Origin: Albula goreensis
Taxonomy: Eukaryota; Chordata; Actinopteri; Albuliformes; Albulidae
Assembly: GCA_022829145.1 (NCBI GenBank)
Contig: CM040742.1
Span: 7,437,538-7,501,537, forward strand
DNA: 64,000 nucleotides
Direction: 5' to 3'
Below, piece by piece: positions 29,227-42,886 of this stretch (its first letter is position 1; each line of letters starts with the position of its first letter). Under the pieces are notes generated by a model, which was given only the letters and a program-made list of their open reading frames with translations, ran no database searches and had not been told where the DNA came from. The translations under genes and the position numbers were made by a program.

Positions 29227-31558
29227 AAATAAAACAGCAAAAAATAAATACATAAAAACTATTGCACATGTGCATGTGTGTAATCCAAAAATAAAATCAT
29301 GCATGATGAATAAATAATAATGTACATGTACTACCTATCATCCTTCAGGATCTTCTGGTCATGGGACTTTCAAGAATATCATGAACATGACTGCTATATC
29401 GTCCCTGGCCAGGACTAGAGTCTAAGATTTTTAACCTGTGGGACCCCCACACTCACACGGTTTGTCGGCTGCGCTGTGCCCCTGCCTTGCTTCCTGTTCC
29501 ATTTCACAAAAGCCCCCTCTGAGGAGGTTACATGTGCCTCGTTCCTGCTGGCTGTGGGGCAGGCAGAAAAAGGCCACCCTTTCGATGAAAAGGAGAGGTC
29601 GAGGGCCCCGCATTTGTCGGGCCGATGCGAAGGACCGGAGGAGAAAGCAAATCTGGCGGATTGAAAGACTCCACATCTCCATTTCAGAACAAAGCCTTTT
29701 CTATATCCAGCTGTGGAATCACTGGGCCTGATGAAAGGAAAGAGAGCCATTTGATGATGAAATAAAACGGAAGCGTGTTCACCTAATCATTCTGAGACCT
29801 GGAGATTCTTAGATGAGCCGACGACTTGAAAGCATTGGGTAACATTATAAATCAGAGGATGCATGTTAAAATCCCTTGGGGGAACAGGTATTGAGCTCCA
29901 TGAGCTAATATCTTCTCAAAATGCTCTTTTTCATTTCTTCTTGAGAGAAATGCTTACAAAAGACAAACATGATAGTCCTGAAACTTGCTAGAAATCTAAT
30001 TTTGTATTTGAGCATGTCTAATGATGAATGACAGTCATTCTTAAATTTGATGTCCGTGCCTTTTAATTTCAATTACGGTACAGTAATTGAACGTGCCGAC
30101 AATCTCGTACAATGCAAGCTGATGTCAGTATCATGTGCAAACAGACCACATGCAAAAGCTGATAAGAAAGTATGCCATTTCCGGTAAACAAGAAAGAAAA
30201 ATGATTTGAAATTTGACCAAGAGTTCTTCCTGTCCCTAGCAAGAAACCATGAAAGGAAGGACGGTTCAGCAGAAGACCCCACTTTTGTGTTTGTCACAAC
30301 AAACAAACAAACAAAATAAATAGATAAATACAACATGGCCTTTGTACTGGTAATTTAACTTAAATTAAAATTTATATCTTCAAAATGCTGTTTCACAAGC
30401 CTGAATTATGGCTAAAATATTTTATGCAGCGGAACATATTCCTTGTATGAAACTGTCTTTACAAGGACATTGTGCAACAACAAATCAAAAAGCTGAAAAA
30501 AGTAGTTTGGTTAATTTAACCTATCAATGGAAATGCTTGAGAGTGAGTCTACTTTCTGAGTGCAAGTGTGGCCATTTCGTCACCACTTCAGCGTCAGTTT
30601 TGAATAAAGATAGATGTTGGGAGGTGTTGGGAGTATGCCATGTCTGAAACAGATCAATGCATTTCAGAATGGATCAATGCACAATTACCACAATCCTTTA
30701 GTGTACTGTACATTCCAGACAGTCAATCAGGACGTTCTATCTTCCAACATGAAATTGTGACAGCGCCTTACAGACCATGCACAAAAACGTGCAAATTATC
30801 TTCAATACACTGCAGATCTAATTGGAAGTCACAGGGAGGGAGACAAGTCTCAAGTAGCAGGAAGTATGTGTTATCATTAAAAGAATTGTGGCAGGGAAAA
30901 AAAAACAGTTAGTTTGTTGTCCAGAATGCTAGCAGTGCCTGGTAGCATGCCCAGTCTGTGTGTGTAACCACTGTAATTTGGCAAACAATGGGTGCTCTGG
31001 ATGAATGAATCTCCTACTACTTGAGGTATCTTAATTTTATGTAATACTGTATTGTATGCACAATGTTTTGTCTTCTTTCTCGCAGTTTGAAAAGTCTTGT
31101 TGTAGTTCACTGTTTTGTGATTGGGAACATTTCAGAAACCGAATTGGCTGGACGGATCATCTCATTTGGGACTGTCCCTGACAGTTAGAAACATCTGGTG
31201 ACTCCAGTGTAAGGCCTACTCATGGTCCTTCACGGTGTGCACACATACATTCACAGTTTAAAATCACATATGTTGAAAATGTCCGCTAAACACATAACTA
31301 CTGTAATGTAATCAGTTAACGTAGAATTCTTTGATAGTGGCATCTCTCCTGTGAATTTTCTCATTTACTCAGCAGCTACAGGAGCACTGTTTTCATAATG
31401 GTTTTTCATGGCAAGCCTCTTTTTGTGACATGATCGGAATACACTCATCTAATCTGACTGTCATACTCTGTAGTGTAGAATCTAAATTACGTATTGGCAT
31501 TGCCAGGTTGTCTCTGAATTATTTAATCTCAAAGTTATGAGCAAGCTGAGGTCAGGAA

Positions 31559-31559
<1 letters not shown>

Positions 31560-31592
<33 letters not shown>

Positions 31593-31620
31593 ACACACAC
31601 ATACACACACACACACTCAC
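31560..31620 (+). repeat. CA microsatellite
   Basis: About 30 CA units with three T-for-C/A interruptions. Confidence 0.97.
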
Positions 31621-34600
31621 GCACATGCACATGCCCCACATGTAAATTTAAACTAACCCACATGGAGTCAGACTCAATTAATTGGGAATCTGACTCTGAA
31701 GTGACAAGAGGCTCTTCAAAGTGAGCTCCCCCACATTAATGACAAATCCAAAAATTGAAAGTAGAGCAGTGCCCAGAGCCAAGAATCTCCAAATGAAGGG
31801 AGGATACAGCCAGCAGTGCCTCTGATGCTCTGGCAGGGGAGAGAGGAATCTCCAAATTGATTTAACTCCCTAGAATGCAATTTTATACATATATTGTAAA
31901 TGTTAAAGGTAAATTGCAAATGCAATTTGCAATGTTATCTTCCAATTTATGCATGGGTACATTCAGTTAGTTATACAGTGCCTAAAATGCAATATATATA
32001 TTGTAATTTCAGTGATTTTTTTCTACATACTGTATGTGCAGTATAGTTTAATGCATTAAGGTAGATAGTCCTCATACTTTGCATGGCATATTTTAACATA
32101 TATTAATATCTCATAAAGGGCACAATGGCATTCTAAAATATGGGACATAGAAATAAATAAATTAGCTATTGTAGGAATGCATTTTATGCATTTCAACATC
32201 TCATGTGGTCAGGAACGTGGAATAGGTCAAAGTCCAGCTACTTCCACCTTCCGACTTCTGATTCCACTGTGGCCAGAATCATATTATGGTTATATAATTT
32301 ACAATAATGAACACTGGACTTCTGAGAATGTTGGACCAATTCACCGAACTTTTCCTCAGCACAGCTGAAAGAAACACACTTCGTCTTAATTCCATCCTCG
32401 CATTATTCCTGTGAGACTGAAATACCTTGGGGAGCCTCTTGTCTGTTGCATCAGTTGTTTCATTTGACCACTTTTTGACCGTCTAAACTGACATTCTTGC
32501 AATTAGCTCTTAGGCTCTCAATTAATTGTATAACACAACCATGTTAGATAACAGGACATGCTTTTGTTGTTTTATACAATTATTTGCATATGTGAATGAA
32601 TCCTACCGTCTTGAAGTTACTGTATATGCTATTGTCACTTTGTGTAGATTCAAGATCCAGCATCAGTAGGGTCAAGGCTTAATATATGTACACACCAGCA
32701 ACTATGTATGCAGCTGTGGGCATGCATTGGATAAATGCTGGTCTCATGCAATGCATTTATTGGCTGAGAATCCCAGCCTGGTGAGCAGGGGGTGTTGCTA
32801 AAGACTATGACCCCTCTGTTCCCTTGTCCCTCTAATTTGGGCTGAGCCCGTGTGCCCATATCTGCTAGGAGAGTCTGTGGGAGGGGCGGTGCTGGGTGCA
32901 GCTGAGCCCAGCATGGCAGTGATGTGTGTTGGGTGGGGTGGAGGGGGCGCTGACTACCAGGCTGCAACCTGACAGCTGCTGCTCAGACAGCAACGTCACG
33001 CGCCACGGCCCACAGGCACTGGCTGCGAGTGGCTCATGACATATCTAGTGCATGTGCAGGGGGCAGGCGGGGACGGGCAGGAGAATGAACCAGGGACTGG
33101 CCGCAAAGATTATTCTTATTCTGGACAGAATATGCCCGCACTCTCAGACAGACTTCCGCACAAGAAGACTGACGGACATGCATAGCCACAATTGAGCCTG
33201 CAGGCCTTTAGACAGGCAAACACAAGCTGGCGCATGCAAACACAACACAGTTCCTCTCTTGGGGTCTGCCTGCATCGTGACCATCTGAGTCCCCCGACAG
33301 AGACAAAGAGCTGCGGCAAGAATAAAGAAGTTCCAGGCGACTGCCGAGAGTGATCACAAACGGTGGAGAAAAGAGCAAATATCACCATGTGAGACTGGAT
33401 CTCTTGAAGTGCCTTGGTCTCAGCAGGCACACATGCAGTACGCAGGCGTCTGCCTTTGATCAGGTGACCTCGTGAGTACTTCGTAAATGTCCCTTAAAGG
33501 TCGCTTTGTCTTTTTTGGGCTCTAGGGATGCAGAGGCCTCTGGATGTGGCCCATGCCGGTCAGCCGTCCTACGGTGACTCATCCCCCTCAGATCGGTCTT
33601 TCAGAGATTCGTCAGGCGTTGCCTCTCTGTGAGGACCAGTTAGCGGGATTGATCCTGGTGTCCTCGACACTTTGCACGCACCTTCTTTGATCACTTTGGC
33701 TTGATGATTAATCAATGGCAGAGTAAGTCCTATACAGTTTCCTGGCAACTGGGAGAATGGGCTCCTCAATGCCAAATCCCTGTAATGGCCATGGATCCCA
33801 TCGATGTAACGATCCCGCGAAGGGAGGCGGTAAATCTCCTGTGGCTTGGTAGCCCCGAGAAGTGTCTCCCATAGTGCAGAGCTGGATCTTCTGATGCTGC
33901 AAGCTGACGGCCCCTCACAGAGAGTGCACACTGGCTGAGGTCTCTGGGTCATGCAGACACACCACAGAAGACCCCATAAATTCAAACACTTTGAGGGTGA
34001 AGCACATACCACGTATGTGGCCAGGGAGCTTTTAATATGAATTTCTTTATTTGCACAGTGGCATCGTCAGAAAGACATGCTCATTCAGTTGATGGGATTT
34101 CCGGCATGCACAAATGGGATCATGGGAGCCCTAGTGCTGTACACACACAATGAATGTGACAGCACTTGTCATGATTGTCATGTTCACAATGGTGGGCGGG
34201 ACAGCTGAACATATTAAATTGGGAACATGGCACAATCAAGGAGGAGTACATAAAAACATGTTTTTGTTCCTCTTTTTTTATATGCTTCAGAGTGTGGTCT
34301 ATCAAAAGCAAGCACATGCCACCACACCTCAAATGGTGTTGTTTTGCATCAAAATTCTTTTCCTCTGAGGCATCTAAGATATTGATACTATAAACATTTA
34401 TAAGGAACATAGAGATGTATGTAAGACTTCACTTTAATTAAATTCAGCTCAAAGCATTGGATCACCTCTGTCTACCCTTCCTATTGGCCCCTGCTGTTTC
34501 TTCAGAGGGCCTGCAGGAAGAGGACACACACGGCGGATTTAGCTCTAAAACCAGTTTACTTGTCTGAATATCTGATGCCTGCTGTGTCTCCGTAACTTTT

Positions 34601-36193
34601 GAAGGCTTCCTTTTTCAAAGAATGATCACAGCACCTCTCTGTGGTGCCCCAGGCCAAACAATTGAATTAACATGGAGGTGAATGAACAAGCATTACACAT
34701 CAAAAATGAAATAAAATGTGGGTCAGCCTAACCAACATTAAGTGTTTACTCAACACATTGACTCACTGGGAGGTGTGAATTGACAAATGGGTGTAAATTA
34801 AGCCTCATTATAGTCATTTGATTCATTTCAGTCCTTCTCCCTGTAACACATTTGTCTTCAGGCAGAGCTTTTTCTCCGTCTGACATCTGCTCTCTTTGTC
34901 CCTCCGACTCAGAATAAATAAGTGTTCCAGGTCAGGCAAATCAATTCTGAGTGCTCTGTGTAGGACTGAAGGGGAAACTTCCTTGTTTGAACACTGTAAA
35001 AATGACTTCAGTTCTCAGGTACATGAGGATATAGACAAAGGTCTAAAAATTTAGCTTTGAGTAAATCAATCCTGTTTAATTCTTGATACTGGTGGCGTGC
35101 GTTTACAGAAGTTAACGTTTTAAAAGGAAGAGGTAGGCTTTCTTTGGGGGAGGATGTTGTAGTTCTGTAGCTCTAAATGTAGTGTGTGCTTATTTCATCT
35201 CAGGGGAAAAAAAGGCTCACTACAGTCCTATCACGCTAATACGCTACCATAGCAGTAATGTCATTTCACTTGTTTTCACACCGGTGGTGAAACTGTGATG
35301 CTCTAGCGTGGCAAAATGATTGAATAAAGTTATTTCTTTTCTAACTTCTGGTGGCCGCTCACAGGTGCAGCGAAAGGAAACTGAAATGCTGTAGCCTTGC
35401 TCATCAGATTGTTGTGAGGGGTTTAGTGTTCCGATGAGCATGTCTTTCTGCTGGATTGTGACAAGCATCCTCCCTCTCCAGCCACTTACACCTTTGTTTG
35501 TTGCCTTGTTTAGTTCATTTGAGTTAATTCCTTTCACATCCCATGCAGTAGGTGGCATATCCATGAGAATAAGCAGTGTATAATTTTGGCTAATTTCACA
35601 GCTATTAAATAAAAGAACCACAAACCAAATTTCACACACCAGAAACACATTATTTGGAAAGAAATGGGCAAAACATAACAAAACAGCAAAATTAGGAGCT
35701 AAGCAAGCTCTCTGGTTCTGGTTCTAGCTATGTCACATTATTTGAGTAAAAAGATTGGGCTAGCTGATACTTTTTGGCAGTACAGAAGGGTGGTTAGCTC
35801 TCATAGTGCAGAGTGGATAGCTGCTGATAACTAGCCAACTGCTTGCCTTGGAAAGTTGGATAAAGTCATTAACAGGATATTCTGGATAGCTAGAACCTAG
35901 GAATGGCTTCAGCAAACTTCTCATCAGAAGCAAATCTCAGTAAATCACTTCAGCAAGGGGGTGCTGAGGGTGAGGTACATTATTATTATCATCTAGTGTT
36001 ATGATCTTAGGATGCCTATTAAATGAGGTATTGTTGTGATAACCAGTCCCCAAATTTGACATCACAAAAGAATGTTTCGCAAGTGAAACTGTGCATTGTA
36101 TTCTGATATTTTTTAATTACAAGTAACAATTTTTAAGACAGTCGGGTATTGTGTGGGGATCTACCATTATGGTTCCACCCATGTCTTTCACTG

Positions 36194-36790
36194 GTTGCAT
36201 TCAAATACTTTTCTCGTCTCCTCGTTTCCTCCAAACATTTCCTCCCCTTGTCTCCTACCCCAGAAATATGATGAGGAAAGGAGGGGAAGAAATGAGTAGG
36301 GGAGATGAGGAAACGAGGAGGTGAAACGAAAATTGAAACAGCTAATTCGATTGGTTCATGAAAGTCAGTCTCGGCTACTGATGAAGTTGTGTAATTTTGA
36401 CTGATTCCGAGGATACCAAAGCCAATCAAAATTTTCTGCGAATGGTGTTTTAATCTGACTGGTCGTGAGCACAATGATGTCACCCAGAAATGTGAAAAGA
36501 CTTCCGCAGTAGGATACATCATTGTATCCTTTGTCTGGAGGAGACGAGAAAGGAGGAGGTGAGATTCCGTTTTTGAACAGTGGAGGGAAGGAGGACATAT
36601 AATCAGTTTCCGGGGCACAGGAAAGGAGGGGAGGAAAGGAGGAGACAAAACTGAGTACTGGAACGCAGTCATCGATGCATCATTTGGAGGAGAGGAGGAA
36701 GCGAAACTCTCCTACCTTTCTGGAACAGTGGAGGGACGACACATAGATAAGATCCAGGGCACGGAGGAGAGGAGGAAATGAGTTGAGGAG
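36194..36790. mobile_element. foldback / MITE-like element with polypyrimidine and polypurine arms
   Basis: The left part (about 36194-36260) is pyrimidine-rich (ACTTTTCTCGTCTCCTCGTT then TCCTCC). It is the imperfect reverse complement of purine-rich stretches at about 36274-36330 and again at 36600-36665 (GGAGGGGAGGAAAGGAGGAG, then ACAAAACTGAGTACTGGAA), with further related purine stretches at 36541-36560 and 36689-36790. The repeated AACAGTGGAGGGA and GGGCAC(A/G)GA phrases near 36578-36615 and 36724-36770 show an internal partial duplication. The termini are not clear enough for a superfamily call; PIF/Harbinger is only a guess. No transposase is encoded. Confidence 0.55.
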
Positions 36791-39550
36791 GCGCACCCAC
36801 TATGTTGGTGCAAATAGCTGAAGCTTTTGTTGTGTTTTTGGGTATGTTTTATGTTCTGAGATTGGTTAGTTAATAGACCTATGGCCTGTAGGTGTCACAT
36901 GTGAACAGTCCATTGACCTGTCTGTTACAGCAGCACAGATTCATTTAGTGGATGACAGGAAGTAGCGCTACATAGGATGAACAATTTTTTCCTCTGTTGT
37001 TCGAATTTTATACATGAACGTGCATATCGTCTTTATAGTCGGCAGGACCCCTTGCCAAAGATTCATTCCTGCGCCCTTGCTCTTCAGTGTGGATCTGTTC
37101 ATTTTCAGTTTTAAATCGAATGTTCTAATTGGCAGCTATGTTTCCAACTTCATTCTTTGCTTCTGCTCAGCTACATATGACTGAGTAGGATCACACAATG
37201 TTTTCTGCATATATTCTGGCACACGTATAATCATGAGAATGTATGATACAGTACAAAATATATTTCACAATTACCGACTTTGAGAAATTCACAGAACTAT
37301 TTATGCATAAATTGCATGATTAAAGTGCTAATAGTTGATATAGAGTTTTGATTCATTAAAATGCTTGTAGATTAAAAGTAGTTCTTCATGCCGCATGCAT
37401 TAAAATGTTAACATTTCGTCAGTTTGATTTGTTTATTTCAAAGGATGGCTCTTAAGCACCATATAATGCAAAGTAAATACAGCAGGGATGAGGTGACAGG
37501 TGGTGACTTATCCATTGTTTGCTGAAATATGGTGAGGCCGGGAATGGCTCCAACCGCAATGTAGCCGGGAGTTTTATTTCCTTCTCCTAGAGGTAAAAAC
37601 CTGAGAAATCACCGGGGGACATTTTTATTTGTGCCACGTTGCAACAATCGTATCCCATATCCCCACTGCACAGCAACAACTTCTCGGGTCCCGCACACCG
37701 AGAATGTGTTATTTGTGATCCGGGAACGAATACGGCGCGCTGGGGTTTTTCTCCCAGGAGCCACTGCAGCAGTTATGATCGCTGGGCCCATATTTCACTG
37801 CTGGCTGCAGTGCGTGAGTGCGGCTTTAGCTACAGGGAATATGTACTGTAACCAGCTTTGCCTAAGCAGCCTGGCATCGATGCTGAAGCAGGTCAGAACC
37901 ACTGAAACCCTCCCTTAAGGAACGACTGAATCCACATTATACCTATTGTTTTCCTCTGGAAAGGTTTTGGATCACTTTAGGGCAAAAATCAGGTTGAACA
38001 GACGTTTTTTTTCTGGAGTATATAAAGGGAGTAGTTTTTCCAAAGGGAAGGAAATAATGTCAGTAAGGTTTTGTTCTTGCCATTAATTAAGTAAAACCCC
38101 TTCGGTGGTGAATATTCCACACATCAAGGCTATGGAGCTATGGGGACTGCTCCGTGTATTGTAAAAGTGATTATTTGATTTACATTGCATGTGTCCAATC
38201 AGTGAATTTAATCAGCCGTTTCCTCTGAGGGCTGCTTTGACCACTCTGTTAGCTATATGTGGGAGGAGAACTTGGTCCCTTTCCCTTCACGCAGCTTCTG
38301 TGTTCAATCAACTGTGCACCAAAGGATTTGTATGGGTCCAGTGGTGTTAGAATGTGCCGGATCAGAGTTAATTTAACACTGAACAGTCTGCTGTCCCCTC
38401 AGGGCATCTCCTGGAGGACACTCTGTACCCTGGAGGCCTGCCTGCCAGTATCCCAGTGCCAAACACTAAAAGTGCCCTCACATCTCTTGGTTTCACACAG
38501 TTCTCAGTCTGACTCCTCTGGATTCACATTCGGTCTTTATCTCTTAAGTAACATTCATCCATATGCCTCCGGCTCTTGGTATACAAGAGCTGGACCAGCC
38601 AAAAACAAAACTACACAACCAGGCCAAAAGTCGTTTTTGCTACATTGAAAAGACACACAGAGCACTGCTACTTAACATTCTGGGATCACTGCAAGTTCTG
38701 TATTATATAAAGAGTTATATTTCTATTACAGAGGCTCTGAGCGGTTGCTTATATTTCAGTAACTGCTGGAGAAGGGGCTTGTGAAGTTGTGATCAGTTGA
38801 CTGTTACCACTAAGACCATAGACAGAGCAGATTAGTCTCCCTGTTCCTCCCACCTTCCTGCTGTTGGTGCTTTTGCTTTACGACCAGCATACCTATGGGT
38901 GTGCCTGTTCCCGCCCACTTGGCATCTAGGCCCAGTCAATCCAAATACATTATTTTGGTCTATGTACCATGAACTTGATGTATGTGACAGGAAGCAGACT
39001 TTCCTGGCCACCTGTATACATAGTTTTGGCTACGCTAGTGTCCCTTTATTCATTTATTTGGAATAGTGTACAATTAAAACCATTCTTGACAATTGAGTTG
39101 TACTTCTTTTCCAAAATTAGCCAACTGCCAGAAAGAGAAGAGTGGTTAATCATGAGAACAGGTTGTTTTATTTTATCTGGTTTATTATTTGACAAATTTC
39201 ATTGGTATTACCAGAGAAGATGACTTATATATGATGATGCACATAAAAAACATAGCGCATTAAAGCACAATAAAGTAAATCAATACATTATGGATTCAAA
39301 CAGAGTGCAACATTTAACAGTTACTCTACAGAGCAATATTCAATATGTGATACTAAAACACAATTTGAGCATTGAATTTTGGCACATATAGGAAATGTAG
39401 TTCTGAACTAGCATGCATCAATAAACAACTAGAACCTAAAAATTATAACTTTCTTTTTTTTCTTTTGATGATACACGCTTGCAATTTAATTGTTTTGATC
39501 AATCCGATTTAGGGTGTTTGTGCTTCAGCCATGGTGACTGAGATGTAACT

Positions 39551-39898
39551 TTAAATGTGAAGGGTATTCAGCGGAGGATCTGATGAGTCTATGGAGTGAC
39601 TCAGGAGGAGCGGAGCTCTGCCATTCAGGACTCGGGGATTCTGCTGTCCCTGCAGAGTGTCCTATATCCAGGGAGAGGTGCTGGCTGACGTATCGGAGGG
39701 CACAGAGGGTGAAAAGGCTAAAGCATCATCAGCGCTGACACCTTTGGCTTCCCCGTCCTCATTACTCACACCTGAGCGAGAGTCAGACATGATGTCAGAC
39801 TCGCTGCTCTGTGACAGTCTGCTGATGGTGGCCAGGGACTGTGAGGCTGGCCTGTCAGTCACTGAAAGTGAAGTAGATTCCCGGGGAAAGGCTCCATC
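39551..39898 (-). pseudogene. possible degraded coding fragment, family not recognised
   Basis: On the minus strand a frame runs from 39898 to the TAA at 39551-39553 with one internal TAG (39662-39664). The peptide is Ser/Asp/Ala-rich (for example SQSSESDIMSDSRSGVSNED before the TAG, and LQGQQNPRVLNGRAPLLLSH after it). The minus-strand sequence then shows an A-rich run (complement of the T run at 39451-39465) about 90 bp beyond the stop, which would fit a retrocopied 3' end. I do not recognise a family. The composition could also arise by chance, and the + frame at 39657-39917 is equally open, so this is a weak call. Confidence 0.25.
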
Positions 39899-41339
39899 TC
39901 AACATTTCCTCATTTAAAATGAGTATGTACAATTTTTGTGCATGTGAAAGTGAGCCGTTCGGATATAGACATGATACAAACATGATTCTGCTGCACCATG
40001 TCTACCCCGACAATACATACAACTCTTGACATGCAAATTTGAATAGTAATGCAGCCCAAAGAAACACCAAGACCATACATAGACATACATGTCCAAGAAG
40101 CGAGAATATGACAGTAACTGTTATGTGACGCACACCAGATGTTTGTCTCTCCTCATTATATACTTGCAAGTATATCTGGTTATTCTGATTTTGTTTGATG
40201 TATGCCATATTCTTGTCCTTTAACAATGTTCTCAACTGTTCATGTGCTAATCTCTGGTAAAGAAAAGTCTACAGGAGTTGATGTAGCCATGGTGATCATA
40301 CTCTCACAATGGGTGAGAACATCTTTGTCTTACTGCTGAGAATGACCTACAAGTGTGGGTTATGTGCCTCTTTTTTTTTGTAGATGACTACTACATGGTA
40401 ATACAACAATGAATACATGTAGGTCACACTGCTTTTCAAGAGCAGGGCCAGACAATATCAGCCAAGTAGCTGATACCATAATCATCTGTCAGTGACTCAT
40501 TGCTAGCTTGCTTACTGTAGCCACTCACCAACTGGGTCAATGGTTGCACCGTGAGTCTGAATGCTGCTTCAAACTAAACTTAAGGGAGTGCTGAGTGAGT
40601 ATGGAACAAATTCTGTAGCCTTCATTAACGATGGAGAACCTGATCTTAAGTGCTCTCACCTACATTATTGCCCTTTACCCAGTGGAGGTCATTTCAAAAT
40701 GAATTCACTGTCCATTTGAATGAATACAATACCCTTTAGAATACTTTATTATAATGCAGTGCTCTGTAGAATATTGTATGATAACACTGGATGTAATTTC
40801 ACTCCTTGATAAGACATTGTTATGATATATGACTGCAGACAATGAAAACGGCCTTTTCTTACTTCCTGCTTTATATGGTTTGTAAAACAGTTGCTGTATG
40901 TTTAATGAAAAGGACATTTCCCTCTATGTGCTTACTGGTGGACACAAGGAGATCCATTTGTTTTTTTTTTTTTCCTTTTTGACAAACCACTTGTAAAAAA
41001 TGTGTTTAAATTATGACATATTGATTTGTTGATTTTTTATCTTGAGCAATCCACTAAGAGACAAAAATAGTCATTAGAGTGAGGGGTTCTCAGTCTTCTA
41101 ATTTGACTCCATCTGAGTTGGCAATCTATGCCCACAGCGCTGTTGTTTTAGAATATCATGGGTTCTGTGTTTTCAAAGCTTTGCTGTTTCTCTGATTGCT
41201 TTATATAAGCCATTTTCACTGTGTATTACTTTATGCTGCACTCAGTGCCTGAATAATTCAGCAGTTTTCAGCAGAGTGCTTCATACCCTGTGCATTTGCA
41301 AAACCACCCTCATAGATTTCATGGTGACTACAGCATTGT

Positions 41340-41830
41340 GGACGGCGGAGTAGTTGTAGTTTTACTGCAGTGTCCGAGCGTGCCTGAACACGTGCGTGTG
41401 CGCGTGCGTTTGTTACTGGTTTAATATCTTTAATGATGGAGAGCCCGGTGAGAGACAGTGCACATATTGAGTTGTAGCAGTGATAAATCATGCTTTAGTT
41501 TGACATGTACAGCTTCATGGGAGAATATCCCACACAAGAACGTTTCTCCGCTCCGCCTGTTATACGGAGCGTTCCGTACTCGTTTGGACGGCGGCCTTTG
41601 TGCGCGGATGACAGCGGGGGCGAAACGCGAGGCTTTCCTGACATCCGCATTGTCCGTGCGTGAGAGCCACGGATAAGAGCGGGCGAGCGCCCTGGCTGAT
41701 GGCGCGCTTGCGTTTGACACTCAGCGCAGCGATGTCCAGCGGCTCCAGGCGCAGCCCTGCAGACACGGACACCGCAAATGGGCGGCTCGGAGAATTTAAT
41801 GCTGGGCCGGTATCGATTTTTCCTCCCTGC
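41340..41830. promoter_or_regulatory. CpG island inside intron 1, candidate alternative promoter
   Basis: By hand count, 41521-41820 has about 35 CpG in 300 bp, against very few per 300 bp in the intron on either side. The GC content is clearly higher too. The island lies 2.5 kb before exon 2. A good donor-like GTAAGA sits at 42029 just downstream. Open frames on both strands here (for example 41495-42058 - and 41660-41938 +) are what GC-rich DNA gives and are not supported as genes. The island could be an alternative cnksr2 promoter with its own first exon, the promoter of a non-coding RNA, or an enhancer. Confidence 0.6.
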
Positions 41831-42647
41831 CCCCTCCCTTCCCCCTCCCCTCAGAGATGCATGGCTATTGCTGCACAGCAGGTTTTGGCAGACGCTCGGT
41901 GGTTTAACAGTCATTACAGGGACACAGGGGGTTGCTGAAGAGTAGTGTTTCCCATTATGGAGGGGTGAGACAGACTGAGAGGGGCCATTCCACCTGTCAG
42001 TAAGCTCACAATCTGTCCTCAGATCACGGTAAGAGGAAAAAAATGTAAACACACACACTAAGAGGGCACTTTATTGCTTTCAGCAGTCTCACAGCAAGTC
42101 CTACTCATGCCCAGGCCATGTACAGGCAGACTGTTTTTTACTCTATTTTTAATAAAACAATGGTATATACAATAGTAGTTGTATATAATGTAAATAAATA
42201 ATCTAAATATGCAAGCAGCTTTTCGATACACAAAGCCAATGTCATAAGTTTTAACAGTACACATTAACACAGTACAGTCCACTATGCACTATTAAGTTTA
42301 GTTACAGAAGTTATAAGATACAGTATAATTGTGATGACCACATAAATATGCATTTCACTTATCCAGCGTAAATTAGCATACTTACTCACTGAACCATTTT
42401 GTGCAGTTTTTTGTCTGACATTTTACATCTTCAATCAGAAAAAACACAATTTTGTCTTGTGTTGAAGGGTTGACGTTGGCTGGTGGGCAAGGTTCTGTAC
42501 ACATGGAAAGCATATTAAATGAAAGGCTTCCTTTGACCTAGATTTTGATATCTGACTCAACAGCTAGCCGATATCCTTACTGTCTCAGCAAGCCTGTCAA
42601 ACATGAGAACACAGGCCCACCCCTCAGAATTTTGGAAACATATTTGA

Positions 42648-42661
42648 GGGGGGGGGGGGGG
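42648..42661 (+). repeat. 14-base G run
   Basis: A homopolymer of 14 G on the + strand. It is prone to slippage and to sequencing error. Confidence 0.95.
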
Positions 42662-42886
42662 TCTTTTCTGGCATGTGGGAAAGACTCGCCACATGAATGA
42701 TTTACTTTATCTTCAGTTTGATACCAAAGACCACACTTACCCATGATTCCTTCCTCAGTAACATGACTACTAAGTGTTTGAATGCTGATTGAAAGTTTTT
42801 TTTCTCTAAAAGATGGCTTTAGATACAATGTCTAGCACATCAATGAGTGAACCCCCTAAACGCCATAAGAAATGTTTTGTAGTCCG

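Noticed and set aside
35244-35681. 145-codon minus-strand frame
   Set aside because: Intronless and protein-like in parts (the segment from MDMPPTAWDVKG on), but I recognise no family and see no promoter, splice sites or A-tail. Not strong enough to call.
36133-36672. 179-codon minus-strand frame
   Set aside because: Runs through the pyrimidine/purine foldback element. The Pro/Ser/Phe-rich composition comes from the polypyrimidine arms.
41495-42058. 187-codon minus-strand frame over the CpG island
   Set aside because: The island gives open frames on both strands in several phases. The peptide has no recognisable domain.
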